From: an uncultured Erysipelotrichaceae bacterium
GTDB lineage: Bacteria; Bacillota_I; Bacilli_A; RFN20; CAG-826
Length of the DNA stretch: 37,203 bases
Direction of reading: 5' to 3'
NCBI GenBank assembly: GCA_902777015.1
Contig: CACYSA010000020.1
Span: 1 to 37,203, forward strand
Made by a program: the position numbers and the translations under genes. Below are positions 6,888 to 15,844 of the stretch, piece by piece (within the stretch, counting starts at the first letter, position 1; the number at the start of each line of letters is the position of its first letter). Under the pieces are notes generated by a model. It searched no databases and was not told the DNA's origin. It was given only the letters and a program-made list of their open reading frames with translations.

Positions 6888-8063
6888 ATGCGTATTGCGA
6901 TATTTACTGATGCTTATCCTCCATTTATCAATGGTGTTTCAACTTCAACATATAACTTGGCTAATTGTTTAAAGGCACATGGCCATGATGTTTTAGTGGT
7001 CGCTCCTAGACCAACGGATGGCAAACTATATCAAATCGGCGATGTTTTATATGTTCCTGGTATTTATTTAAAGAAGATGTATGGCTATCGTTTCACTAAT
7101 ATCTTCGCTAATAAGCCAGTGCAAATAGTGAAGAAATTTAAACCAGATGTCATTCATAATCAAACAGACTTTACTATCGGTGTTTTAGCTAGACGTGCCG
7201 CTAAAAAGCTTAAAGTACCAATTGTTTATACATATCACACATCTTATGAAGACTATACATATTATGCAGTACACGGCATCATGGATAGATTCGCTAAAAG
7301 ATTTGTGAGAACTTATTCACGTGACTTAGCGAGTCGTATGACTGAATTTATTACACCTAGTGATAAAACTAAAGAATATATGCGTTCTATTGGTAGTGAT
7401 ACTTATATTAATGTTATTCCTACTGGTATTGATTTTTCATTGTTTAAAAAAGAGAATATCGACCAAGAAAAGATCAATGCTTTTAAAAAAGAACACAACA
7501 TCAAGCCAACCACAAAAGTGTTCCTTCTATTAGGCCGTATCGCTAAGGAAAAGAGTATGGATGTCTCAGTAAGAGGTTTTGCGTCATATCATCAAAAGCA
7601 TCCAGAAGTGGATATTAAAATGCTCATCGTTGGCGATGGTCCATTCCGTGAAGATTTAGAATTACTTTGTGAAGAATTAGGTGTTAATGATCTTGTCGAA
7701 TTCCTTGGCAGTGTCAGTGGTCTAGAAGTACCTTTCTATTATCATCTTGCTGATATTTATACATCCGCTTCAATTACCGAAACACAAGGTTTAACATTTA
7801 TGGAAGCGATGGCGGCAGGTAAGATTGTTCTTGCCCGTTTTGATAGTAACTTAACAGGCACTATCATTAATGGTAAAACCGGTTTCTTCTTTACTGATAA
7901 CGCATCATTCATTACACAAGTCGAAAAAATATTCGCAATGAATGAAAAACAAAGACAAGAAATCGTGGAAGGAGCGTATCGCATCGTTGATATCTATTCC
8001 ATCGATAAATTTTATAACAACATTGTGAGGGTCTATAAACGTGCCATCCGCAAATTCTGGTAA
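6888..8063 (+). CDS. GT4-family glycosyltransferase, probable diacylglycerol glucosyltransferase
   Basis: A 391-residue GT-B retaining glycosyltransferase. The N-terminal acceptor domain starts MRIAIFTDAYPPFINGVS, a glycine-rich segment GRIAKEKS and IVGDGP mark the donor domain, and E298-x7-E306 (ETQGLTFME) is the catalytic/donor motif. The closest families I know are the 1,2-diacylglycerol 3-glucosyltransferases (Acholeplasma MGS, streptococcal IagA) that make membrane glycolipid and lipoteichoic-acid anchors. The ATG at 6888 is chosen over 6876 because a GGAG lies just upstream and the family N-terminus begins MRIAIF. It is in one operon with the flippase-like gene. The exact acceptor remains uncertain. 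Confidence 0.88.
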   Translation: MRIAIFTDAYPPFINGVSTSTYNLANCLKAHGHDVLVVAPRPTDGKLYQIGDVLYVPGIYLKKMYGYRFTNIFANKPVQIVKKFKPDVIHNQTDFTIGVLARRAAKKLKVPIVYTYHTSYEDYTYYAVHGIMDRFAKRFVRTYSRDLASRMTEFITPSDKTKEYMRSIGSDTYINVIPTGIDFSLFKKENIDQEKINAFKKEHNIKPTTKVFLLLGRIAKEKSMDVSVRGFASYHQKHPEVDIKMLIVGDGPFREDLELLCEELGVNDLVEFLGSVSGLEVPFYYHLADIYTSASITETQGLTFMEAMAAGKIVLARFDSNLTGTIINGKTGFFFTDNASFITQVEKIFAMNEKQRQEIVEGAYRIVDIYSIDKFYNNIVRVYKRAIRKFW

Positions 8064-8841
8064 TAAGAAAATTAAAGATATTAAGATTTATAAGGACCAT
8101 GCGACCTTATCTTTCTTTAAAGGTGAACCATTAAAGATTTCTAAAGAAGCTTTTGTTTCTTCTTATTTATATGCTGGTAAAGAAATCAGTAATAAAGAAA
8201 TTAATAAATTAATGGAAATCACTGCGATGACCACATTACTTAACTATGGTTTATCTCTAGTTAGTAAGAAGCATTACAGTGAAAAAGAAATGCTCACTAA
8301 ATTATTAAAAAAAGAAGATAACTATAATGCCGCGAAAGGTGTCATTAATAAATTAAAAGAAAATGATTTATTAGATGATAAAGCCTTTATGGAAGATTTA
8401 ATTGCCTGGGATAATGAAAGACATTTTGGACAAAACAAAATCAAAAAGCATTTAAGAGATAAAGGCATTCCTGAATCATTAATTAATAAAGCTAGTTTTT
8501 CTTCCACTAACGAAAAGAAAAAAGCAAAAGCCATCTTAGATAAATTAGAAAAGAAATACGAAAAATATAATTATTCTTCTAAAAAACAGCACGTTTATAA
8601 CGCTTTAATCGCTCAAGGATATAGCGTTGATGTTGCTAAAGAAGTATCCAATGAAATAAAGCAAGCAGATAGCAAAAAGGAAGTAACCTTATTAAATAAG
8701 GATTATCAAAAAGCGAAGATGAGATACGCTAAAAAATATGAAGGCTATCAATTACAACAAAAACTATATTCCTATTTAATAAATAGAGGATATAAGTATC
8801 AAGATATTAAGAAAGTATTAGAATTGGAGGATTTTGAATAA
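8041..8841 (+). CDS. recX: RecX family regulator of RecA
   Basis: A 266-residue, Lys-rich helical protein with the repeating three-helix RecX pattern. Repeats begin near LLNYGLSLVSKKHYSEKEM, then KLKENDLLDDKAFMEDLIAW and GQNKIKKHLRDKGIPESLI, and a final QQKLYSYLINRGYKYQDIKKVL. RecX binds inside the RecA filament groove and limits its activity. The length matches Bacillus-type RecX. The GTG start overlaps the glycosyltransferase gene by 23 bases and has GAGG 10 bases upstream; no better in-frame start keeps the N-terminal domain. recA itself lies 22 kb away. Confidence 0.9.
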   Translation: MPSANSGNKKIKDIKIYKDHATLSFFKGEPLKISKEAFVSSYLYAGKEISNKEINKLMEITAMTTLLNYGLSLVSKKHYSEKEMLTKLLKKEDNYNAAKGVINKLKENDLLDDKAFMEDLIAWDNERHFGQNKIKKHLRDKGIPESLINKASFSSTNEKKKAKAILDKLEKKYEKYNYSSKKQHVYNALIAQGYSVDVAKEVSNEIKQADSKKEVTLLNKDYQKAKMRYAKKYEGYQLQQKLYSYLINRGYKYQDIKKVLELEDFE

Positions 8842-9770
8842 TGAAAATGATCGCAGAATTTGAAGACCATGAACATATTGAAGGACAATTCTTATTAGGA
8901 AATGTCTCAAAAGGTGTAAATGCTAATGGTGGCGCATATCTATCAGTGGAATTAAGAGATGCCAGTGGTCAAATCATCGGTAAGAAATGGGACGCTACTC
9001 CTCTTGATGAACAATTATTTATCGTTGGTAATGTCATTCGTGTTGTTGGTGAAACAAATAAATATAAAGAACAACTTCAATTAAAGGTTTTAAGCGCTGA
9101 ACTCGTACCTCTTGATGAAATAGACATCGAAAAGTTTGTTAAAGCGCCACCTGTTGCTAAAGAAGAATTAATTAGAAGATTCAACGCTCATGTTGATTCT
9201 ATTAAAAACGAAGACTGCCAAAAACTTATCAAATACATGATTGATAAATTTGGTGAAAAGATTTTCTCTTATCCTGCTGCAGTATCTATTCATCACGAAT
9301 ATAGCAGTGGTTTATTAATGCATTCTGTTTCGATGGCCGATTTAGCGGCGTATCTATGCCCAATCTATGATGCTGATCATGATTTAATGGTCACAGGTTG
9401 CTTATTACATGATTTAGGCAAGATTATTGAATTAGAAGGACCAATTGTTTATAAATATTCTTTAGAAGGTAAATTATTAGGTCATATTAGCATCATGGCC
9501 GCGGAATTAAGAAAAGCCGCGCAAGAATTAAATCTCACAAGTGAGACACCATTATTATTAGAACACATGATTTTATCTCACCATGGACAACTTGAATTTG
9601 GCTCTCCTGTGATGCCAATAACTAAAGAAGCTTTATTATTATCTTTAATTGATAATTTAGATAGTAAGATGGTCGTGGTTAATAAAGCCCTCTCTGAAGT
9701 TGAAGAAGGTAATTTCACGAATAAAGTCTTCCCACTTGATAATAGATCGTTCTATAAGCCTAAAAAGTAG
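8841..9770 (+). CDS. yhaM: 3'-5' exoribonuclease YhaM
   Basis: A 309-residue enzyme with an N-terminal OB-fold (about residues 12-90) and a C-terminal HD domain. Metal ligands are seen at H151/H152, H161 and the HD pair H190-D191 in LLHDLGK, plus a later HMILSHHG. YhaM trims RNA 3' ends together with PNPase and RNase R. The start codon overlaps the recX stop (TAATG), with GGAGG 11 bases upstream. The yhaM-hit-prsA neighbourhood is like that of B. subtilis as remembered. The gene ends at a bidirectional terminator. Confidence 0.94.
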   Translation: MKMIAEFEDHEHIEGQFLLGNVSKGVNANGGAYLSVELRDASGQIIGKKWDATPLDEQLFIVGNVIRVVGETNKYKEQLQLKVLSAELVPLDEIDIEKFVKAPPVAKEELIRRFNAHVDSIKNEDCQKLIKYMIDKFGEKIFSYPAAVSIHHEYSSGLLMHSVSMADLAAYLCPIYDADHDLMVTGCLLHDLGKIIELEGPIVYKYSLEGKLLGHISIMAAELRKAAQELNLTSETPLLLEHMILSHHGQLEFGSPVMPITKEALLLSLIDNLDSKMVVVNKALSEVEEGNFTNKVFPLDNRSFYKPKK

Positions 9771-9789
9771 TGTTATTCATGTATAAGAA

Positions 9790-9819
9790 AAGAATGGCGA
9801 ATTATCGCCATTCTTTTTT
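9790..9819. terminator. bidirectional terminator between yhaM and the HIT gene
   Basis: An 11-bp stem AAGAATGGCGA / TCGCCATTCTT with ATTA loop has T residues downstream on the plus strand and an A/T-rich flank that also gives Ts on the minus strand. It separates two convergent genes. Confidence 0.9.
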
Positions 9820-9835
9820 CTTACTTATAAAGTAA

Positions 9836-10246
9836 TTATAGATTATTTTTAATAGTTTCAGCGATGACTGGAAGATTTAATCCTTCAACATTGGATTTCA
9901 TCTCAAGTTCGAAACCATCGTGACTTTCATAACGTGGAATAACGTGAACATGGAAGTGTTTAACGGTTTGACCAGCGGCTTCATAACAGTTAGTAAGGAT
10001 ATTAACACCTTTAGCCCCTAAGAATTGAATATCGATTTGACCGATTCTTTGAGCGACATCAAACACTTTATGCATAATTTTATCTGGTGTGGATAAGAAG
10101 GTGTCATAGTGTTCTTTAGGAATGACTAAAGCGTGACCTTTAGTGACTTGAGAAATATCAAGGAAGGCTAATACGTCTTCATCTTCAAATAATTTGTAGC
10201 AAGGTATTTCACCTGCGACAATTTTACAAAAAACATCTTTTTCCAT
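9836..10246 (-). CDS. hit: HIT (histidine triad) family nucleotide hydrolase
   Basis: A 136-residue HIT protein beginning MEKDVFCKIVAGEIP. It carries the histidine triad HFHVHVIPR at about residues 97-105 (H97, H99, H101), and GHALVIPKEHY at 37-47 is also characteristic. Members hydrolyse adenosine phosphoramidates and related AMP conjugates; the cellular role in Firmicutes is not settled. SD AAGAGG lies 14 bases upstream, near the predicted transcript 5' end. It sits beside prsA as in Bacillus. Confidence 0.95.
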   Translation of the reverse strand: MEKDVFCKIVAGEIPCYKLFEDEDVLAFLDISQVTKGHALVIPKEHYDTFLSTPDKIMHKVFDVAQRIGQIDIQFLGAKGVNILTNCYEAAGQTVKHFHVHVIPRYESHDGFELEMKSNVEGLNLPVIAETIKNNL

Positions 10247-10272
10247 AATTATAATTATTTCCTCTTAAGGTA

Positions 10273-10281
10273 ATAATATCA
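10273..10281 (-). promoter_or_regulatory. extended -10 promoter of the HIT gene
   Basis: On the minus strand TGATATTAT lies directly after the terminator of the upstream lipoprotein operon; the start is predicted near 10266. Confidence 0.5.
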
Positions 10282-10305
10282 CAAAAAAGGAGGACGAGCC
10301 TCCTT
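10281..10305 (-). terminator. terminator of the lipoprotein operon
   Basis: On the minus strand AAGGAGG-CTCGT-CCTCCTT is followed by TTTTTTG, immediately after the 10321 stop codon. Confidence 0.93.
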
Positions 10306-10320
10306 AGTTGTGTTTTTTAA

Positions 10321-12198
10321 TTAGTCAAACAATTCTGGGAATGTGGATTTGAAGTAGTCATAGACTTTGGTGTCATGATACTTGATATCCATCTTCTTAA
10401 TCCAATGTTTCTTGGATAATGTTTGATATGTATCGTTATCAGCGACTAATTGAACGATTTCGTTAACGTAACGTTCAAGTTGTTCAGCAGCATCTTTTAA
10501 TTCTTGGCCACTTAAGTCCGCTAATGAAGCTTTATTTAAGTTTTTACTTCTGATAGCGTCTTGGACTAAGACAATGTAGTATGTGCCATCGCTTTCAAAT
10601 AAGATATCACTTTGAACTGGGTTATCTTTAATTCTGCTGGTATTTCTTAAGAAATATTGATCTTTGATCTTACCAACAACATTAATAAGATTTGTTTTAC
10701 CTGGTTCTTCGTTTGTACCCCATTTGCCATCTTTGAATGAATATTCAACGCAAGCGTCACCGTTAAGGGCGTTAGCAACGTTAATATCGAATAATTGATT
10801 CTTGATGGTTTCTGGTAAGCCAGAGACACCGACTGATTTCACATACCAACCTGTGGATGTGTAGTCTTTTAATTGAAGTTCACGTTTCTTGATTTGCTTA
10901 CCGACTTCGACTGTGTAGGCATTGCTATTTGTGTAGGTGCCTTCATTTTCAGAAAGTTTTGGGTTAGCGGAAATCTTATCCATTTCTTCAACCATGTCAC
11001 CAAAGGCTGTACCTTGGAAGTATTTGCCAGAAGCACTGTTGGTGCTATCGGCTAAGTAATCGCTGACTGCTTCATTCATTAAAGCATATTCTGAAGCGTA
11101 ATTTGTTTGTGGGTTTGGATCATCCATGAATGTACCAACCCAAGCGTTAGAGACAACTTTGAATGAATCAAGAGTAATGTCATCTGTACGAGCGTTATCG
11201 AAGATGGTCTTGTTAACGAATGTGTTCATTAAGTTGACAGCACCTTTAGCGTAGTTAGCGTTCTTAGCAATAGCTAAGACGTCAACGCTTCTCGCTGATG
11301 TACGACCTAATGTATCATAAGATTCATCAAGGATATATTGTTCAACTAAGAGTTGACGATAGATATCTGGGATGAGTTTATCTTCGATATATGTGGCATC
11401 TTGATCAGCAGCTTCGGTTTCATTAAGTCCGAAATTGCTTTGATAATTCTTACGGTGAAGAATGTAATCTGGATTGCCATCGATATCAGCTGTTTCAACG
11501 TTGAAGACATCGTAGTCTTCGACAGCGGAAGTTAAGATACCTTCGAATAAGTCATCGTTAGCGGCTAATGAACGAACATTGTTTTCGATATCAGCGGCTA
11601 ATGAACGTAAGTATTTTTCTTCAAAGAAGACGTTTCTATCACTGTATGAACCACCAGAAACAGCAGCATACATTTTTTCAGCGATACGTTTTTCAATGGT
11701 TTCCCATTTTTGACTTAAACGTGCATATTCGGATTCACTTGGATCAGCGTTTTCATCGACTTCTTTATTTTGATCGTCGACACGGTTACCGGCTTTGTTT
11801 TTGGTCCAGTAAGCACTGTGAGTCTTAATGAATTCGTTAGCGGCTTTCTTGTCGCCATTCTTATAGGAATTAACAGCATCTTTTAATGTTGTTTCACCAT
11901 AAGGATTGTTTGTAATTTTGCTAGCGGTAACTTTGTTGTAATTACCGAAGACACTCACGGAATATTGATAGAGTAATTCGTCTAAGACATCTTGAGCAAG
12001 AGAACCATCACGAATGGAATCATAGATATCTGTGAATGTGTTGTTGTAAATTTTGCCATCATAACCTTCGATGTTAACGACTGGAGAGTTGTCGTCTTCA
12101 TATCCGGTTGGTTTAGCAATAACATCATCACTACAAGAAGTGAGGGCAAAGGCACTTAATAATGCGATTGCAGAAATTTTTAAAATGTTTTTACGCAT
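10321..12198 (-). CDS. large lipoprotein, possibly a PrsA-like chaperone without PPIase domain
   Basis: A 625-residue exported lipoprotein. MRKNILKISAIALLSAF is the signal peptide and ALTSC the lipobox with Cys22. The rest is hydrophilic, helical and Asp/Asn/Ala-rich, with no parvulin motif I can find; a segment near the C-terminus (ILFESDGTYYIVLVQD) resembles the end of PPIC-type chaperone domains. It overlaps the preceding foldase gene by 8 bases, so the two are co-translated, which supports a shared role in extracytoplasmic folding. The ATG at 12198 is chosen because it opens the signal peptide and has AAGGAG about 12 bases upstream; longer in-frame starts lie inside the upstream gene. Only the lipoprotein call is firm. 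Confidence 0.8.
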   Translation of the reverse strand: MRKNILKISAIALLSAFALTSCSDDVIAKPTGYEDDNSPVVNIEGYDGKIYNNTFTDIYDSIRDGSLAQDVLDELLYQYSVSVFGNYNKVTASKITNNPYGETTLKDAVNSYKNGDKKAANEFIKTHSAYWTKNKAGNRVDDQNKEVDENADPSESEYARLSQKWETIEKRIAEKMYAAVSGGSYSDRNVFFEEKYLRSLAADIENNVRSLAANDDLFEGILTSAVEDYDVFNVETADIDGNPDYILHRKNYQSNFGLNETEAADQDATYIEDKLIPDIYRQLLVEQYILDESYDTLGRTSARSVDVLAIAKNANYAKGAVNLMNTFVNKTIFDNARTDDITLDSFKVVSNAWVGTFMDDPNPQTNYASEYALMNEAVSDYLADSTNSASGKYFQGTAFGDMVEEMDKISANPKLSENEGTYTNSNAYTVEVGKQIKKRELQLKDYTSTGWYVKSVGVSGLPETIKNQLFDINVANALNGDACVEYSFKDGKWGTNEEPGKTNLINVVGKIKDQYFLRNTSRIKDNPVQSDILFESDGTYYIVLVQDAIRSKNLNKASLADLSGQELKDAAEQLERYVNEIVQLVADNDTYQTLSKKHWIKKMDIKYHDTKVYDYFKSTFPELFD

Positions 12199-14023
12199 AA
12201 TAGTGGTAGTCTCCTTCTTCAGTGAATTTGCCGTAGATAGCGGCATCTGTTGAACCTTCGTATAAGGCGAAGAAATCATCAGCAATCTTTTCTGGAACAA
12301 GACGTGTTAATGTCTTTGCAACACCATAAACGTTTGTGGTTGTGTATTCGGTTTCACGATTGACTTGTTGAACTTCTAACAATTCTGTATAAGTTCTCCA
12401 GACTTTGTTTAAACCGTCTTCTTGCTTATAAGCGTTATTTTCTTTTTGAGAATCGATATAAGCATTAATCTTTTCACCTAAACCTTGAGCGGCACCAGAG
12501 AAGTTGATGGTCACTTGTGTCTTGAGGTAGTTGTATAAACGATAGTCATATGTGGCATCGAATGATGTGATTTTGCTCTTAACATCATCAGCACGTTTCT
12601 TATAGTCTTCTAAGTTAGCACTTTCGATGTAGTTGACATATGATCTGACGTTTGTATCGAAATCAGCATCAGTTGGTAATTTTGTATCGTAGTATGTGGC
12701 TAAGTTTTGATAGTCATACATGGATTCTTCAATCACCATGAAGTGAATACCGTATTGGCTACGAACACCAATGATAATGTTCTTACCAGCATCGTCAGCG
12801 GTTAAATAACCTTGAGCGTTGAATCTTGGTAAAGAAGAATCATAAACAGTGTTGCTTGCTAATGTCGCGAATTCATCTTTTGGATTAGCTAATGTTGAGT
12901 AATCAGCTTTCTTGGCGTTCTTAATAACGAAGACGTTATGTAAGTTGAAGTATTTATTCCAAATGATGTTACGTGGATATAAAGCAGTAGAACCACCGGC
13001 TAATTTGTTACCTTGTTTATCACCTGTTGCTTCAGCATATTTACCCATATTAACAAAAGCTTCATATGGAACTTCGACAACATTGGCTGGTAAAGCGTTC
13101 TTAACTTCGTCAGTAATACCTAAACCTTCTTTAATAGCAGCAGCAGCTGGGCTTGCAGCGTTGGTGGCATCATATAAATTGTCATAGGCATATAAACCTA
13201 ATTGGAATTCATTGACCATACCTAATGCACCAGAAGTAGCAGCGTTTGTCATAATGCCGACGTCACCACCGTTAGAGGCGGAACCATCTTCACTATACAT
13301 GCTGGCAACTTGTGAGAAGGTGTATTGACCACCGGCTAAAGTTGTCACTGTGTTGGCTAATAATTTGGCTTGAGCTTCACTAACTGTACCTTTATAGAAT
13401 TTTTCACCGGCATCGCTAGCTTCATCAACTTTCACCAAGATATGGCGAATGTGATATGGCATAGCAGCTTTAACATCGCTTTGGACAGCGGTGCCATCAG
13501 CTTTGATACCTAAGAATTCATCCTTTAAGTCCGCAGCATTCTTATCGTTATCTGCGTACCAGTTTTTCATTACTTCTTTTTCTTTTTCGTAAATGAATTT
13601 TTGTTTTAAACCTTCCGCGTTTTCAACGTTATTGCTTTCGAGGATAGATTTCCACTCTTTGTCGTAACTGGTGCCATTGCTCTTAGCGTTGTCTTTGGCT
13701 TTATCCTTTTGTTCTTTGACTTGGTTTTCAGACCATTTTTCAATTTCAGAATAGTTTAATTCACCTTCAGAGAAATTCTTTTCTTTGAATTCATAACGAA
13801 TTAAAACTTCTAAAATCTTGTCATAGAATTTGGAAACGCCATTTGTTGTGTTGCGGTAAGTGTTGTACATATCATCGGTAAGAAGATTAATCTTTTCTTT
13901 ACTACCATAAGGAGTAAATGTAACGACTGCATTCTTAGATGATGTGACATTACTACAAGCAGACAATGCCATAGCTGCAATGAAGCCAGTAACTAGTGTT
14001 ATTGATAGTTTACTTTTCTTCAT
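12191..14023 (-). CDS. prsA: PrsA-type foldase lipoprotein (parvulin peptidyl-prolyl isomerase)
   Basis: A 610-residue lipoprotein with lipobox ALSAC (Cys23) after a short signal peptide. An N-terminal SurA-like helical region spans about 45-185. A PPIC parvulin domain spans about 190-290, with HIRHILVKVD at its start, FSQVASMYSEDGSASNGGDVG in the middle and NEFQLGLYAYD near its end. A long C-terminal extension roughly doubles the usual ~290-residue PrsA length. It would help secreted proteins fold at the outer face of the membrane. The start at 14023 has AAGGAGAG 6-7 bases upstream. It is first in a two-gene lipoprotein operon and reads from a clear promoter, divergent from suf. Confidence 0.9.
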   Translation of the reverse strand: MKKSKLSITLVTGFIAAMALSACSNVTSSKNAVVTFTPYGSKEKINLLTDDMYNTYRNTTNGVSKFYDKILEVLIRYEFKEKNFSEGELNYSEIEKWSENQVKEQKDKAKDNAKSNGTSYDKEWKSILESNNVENAEGLKQKFIYEKEKEVMKNWYADNDKNAADLKDEFLGIKADGTAVQSDVKAAMPYHIRHILVKVDEASDAGEKFYKGTVSEAQAKLLANTVTTLAGGQYTFSQVASMYSEDGSASNGGDVGIMTNAATSGALGMVNEFQLGLYAYDNLYDATNAASPAAAAIKEGLGITDEVKNALPANVVEVPYEAFVNMGKYAEATGDKQGNKLAGGSTALYPRNIIWNKYFNLHNVFVIKNAKKADYSTLANPKDEFATLASNTVYDSSLPRFNAQGYLTADDAGKNIIIGVRSQYGIHFMVIEESMYDYQNLATYYDTKLPTDADFDTNVRSYVNYIESANLEDYKKRADDVKSKITSFDATYDYRLYNYLKTQVTINFSGAAQGLGEKINAYIDSQKENNAYKQEDGLNKVWRTYTELLEVQQVNRETEYTTTNVYGVAKTLTRLVPEKIADDFFALYEGSTDAAIYGKFTEEGDYHYYA

Positions 14024-14057
14024 TTTTAACTCTCCTTTTTCAAATAACAGCGCGAAT

Positions 14058-14086
14058 ATTATAAATATTCTATTATTTTTATGCAA
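14058..14086 (-). promoter_or_regulatory. promoter of the prsA operon
   Basis: On the minus strand TTGCAT (14086-14081), a 17-base spacer and TATAAT (14063-14058). It leaves a leader of about 30 bases before the prsA ATG. Confidence 0.8.
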
Positions 14087-14156
14087 CAAGTTTATTCACA
14101 TAAAGCGATTTTAGCGATTCATTTTGCCCTAAAAGTTGAAAATATTATCATATCAT

Positions 14157-14185
14157 TTGAATAACTCATACCCATTATGTAGAAT
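14157..14185 (+). promoter_or_regulatory. promoter of the suf operon
   Basis: TTGAAT (14157-14162), a 17-base spacer and TAGAAT (14180-14185), start near 14192. No Fur-, PerR- or IscR-like operator is evident; a short direct repeat AGCGATT occurs at 14104-14119 between the divergent promoters. Confidence 0.75.
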
Positions 14186-14211
14186 TACTCACGGAATTTG
14201 AGGTATCCAAT

Positions 14212-15030
14212 ATGTCTATTCTAAAAATTACAAACTTACACGCTAACGTCGAAGGAAAAGAAATTCTTAAAGGCGTTAACTTAGAAATATCTGAAGGTGA
14301 AACAGTTGCCTTACTTGGTCCTAACGGCCATGGTAAATCAACCCTTTTAGCGGTTATCATGGGTCATCCTCGTTATCAAGTCACCGAAGGTAGCATATAT
14401 TTTGACGATAAAAACGTCTTAGAAATGTCTCCAGATGAACGCTCAAAAATTGGCTTATTCTTAGGCATGCAATCACCTAGCGAAATTCCTGGTGTTATCA
14501 ATTCTGATTTCTTAAAAGCAGCGGTTAACGCTAGAAGAGAAAAACCTATTTCTACATACAATTTTTATAAAGTATTAGATCAAGCCACAAAAGAATTAAA
14601 AATGCCTTTCGATTTAGCGACTAGATCTTTAAATGAAGGTTTCTCTGGTGGCGAAAAGAAAAGAAATGAAATTCTTCAATTAGAATTATTAAAACCAAGA
14701 CTAGCTATGCTTGATGAAATCGATTCTGGTTTAGACGTCGACGCTCTTCAAGTTGTAGCTGATGTTATTAGAAAAGAACAAGCTGAAGGTCGTGGTTTCT
14801 TAGTTATTTCTCACTATGCTCGTTTATATGACCTCATCAAACCAACTAGAGCAGTCGTTATGATTAACGGTCGTATCGTTTTAGATGGTGGTCCAGAAAT
14901 ATTCAAACGCATTGACCAAACAGGTTATGAATTTATTAAGACCGAATATGGTGTCAACATCGAAAAAGAAGATGTCGAAATGAATAAAGTTTCCATCGGT
15001 ACATGTGCTGTTAAAGAAAGCGTTAAATAA
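14212..15030 (+). CDS. sufC: Fe-S cluster assembly ATPase SufC
   Basis: A 272-residue ABC-type ATPase of the SufBCD scaffold. It shows Walker A GPNGHGKS (residues 36-43), the SufC-specific NEGFSGGEKKR signature, Walker B LAMLDEIDSGLD and switch His in VISHYARL. SufC drives conformational change of the SufB-SufD pair during [Fe-S] assembly and has no membrane partner. It is about 20 residues longer than usual owing to a C-terminal tail (EKEDVEMNKVS) that ends just before sufD. GAGG lies 8 bases before the ATG. First gene of sufC-D-S-U-B, the Firmicutes order. Confidence 0.97.
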   Translation: MSILKITNLHANVEGKEILKGVNLEISEGETVALLGPNGHGKSTLLAVIMGHPRYQVTEGSIYFDDKNVLEMSPDERSKIGLFLGMQSPSEIPGVINSDFLKAAVNARREKPISTYNFYKVLDQATKELKMPFDLATRSLNEGFSGGEKKRNEILQLELLKPRLAMLDEIDSGLDVDALQVVADVIRKEQAEGRGFLVISHYARLYDLIKPTRAVVMINGRIVLDGGPEIFKRIDQTGYEFIKTEYGVNIEKEDVEMNKVSIGTCAVKESVK

Positions 15031-15031
15031 T

Positions 15032-15844
15032 ATGGGAAGAACACTTATTTCCAACATTAAAAATATCCTTTCTAGCGGTGAATATCTCATCGATGGTTTA
15101 CTATTATCTGAAAAGAATGTAGATATCGAAATAGAGGTTAATTCTACGTGCGATATCTTATTAAATAATATTAAAAATGTCGCCGGCTTAAATATTGTCA
15201 TTAATCAAGACAGTAATGTCCGTTTATCATTCATTGCTGAAGAAGAAATGGAATCCTCAAATATCAATATTATCGTGAAGAATAATGCGACACTTGATGG
15301 TTACTTTGCGGATTTCTCCACTAAAACACTTAATTTGCACTGCAAAGTCAATTTGGTGGAAGAAGGCGCTACATGCCGTTATAAGATTGCTTCTTTAGTG
15401 GCGGGTGAAGATCGTAAAACTGTGGATGTTTCAATCGATCACTTATCACCAAAAACGTATGGTAAATTCGATTGCTTCGGAATTTGCAAAGATAAAGGCA
15501 AAATTACCGTTTCTGGTGTTTCACATATTTTCAAAGGCTCTATTAAGAGTAAGACCCAACAAAACTGCAAGATTATGGTCTTTGATGAAGAAAGTGACGC
15601 TACCGCTAAACCAATTTTAAAAATTGATGAAAATGACTTAGAAGCTAGCCATGGTGCGGTCGTTGGTAAAATCAACGATGAGCATTTATTCTATTTAGAA
15701 TCACGTGGCTTAAGTGAAGAAGTTGCTAAAGAACTTATCACTTGGGGTTATTTAAAACCAATTCTTGAAGGTTTCAAAGAAGAAGACGTTAAGAATCACA
15801 TCTCTTCTCTTATTGAAAGGAGAATGCAAGATGTACGACGTTAA
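15032..15844 (+). CDS. sufD: Fe-S scaffold protein SufD, short form
   Basis: A 270-residue SufD recognised by its C-terminal half: beta-helix core, then ASHGAVVGKINDEHLFYL and SRGLSEEVAKELITWGYL, including the conserved His of the SufD-SufB interface. Typical SufD is about 400-440 residues, so the N-terminal helical domain is largely missing. sufC ends one base upstream, leaving no room for it. The ATG at 15032 is chosen over an overlapping GTG at 15005. SD is weak, so translation is probably coupled to sufC. The short form resembles a minimal beta-helix subunit that could still dimerise with SufB. Confidence 0.9.
   Translation: MGRTLISNIKNILSSGEYLIDGLLLSEKNVDIEIEVNSTCDILLNNIKNVAGLNIVINQDSNVRLSFIAEEEMESSNINIIVKNNATLDGYFADFSTKTLNLHCKVNLVEEGATCRYKIASLVAGEDRKTVDVSIDHLSPKTYGKFDCFGICKDKGKITVSGVSHIFKGSIKSKTQQNCKIMVFDEESDATAKPILKIDENDLEASHGAVVGKINDEHLFYLESRGLSEEVAKELITWGYLKPILEGFKEEDVKNHISSLIERRMQDVRR

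Noticed and set aside
12912..13187. 91-codon plus-strand frame inside the prsA gene
   Set aside because: Antisense shadow of the foldase coding sequence, with no SD or promoter and atypical codon use.
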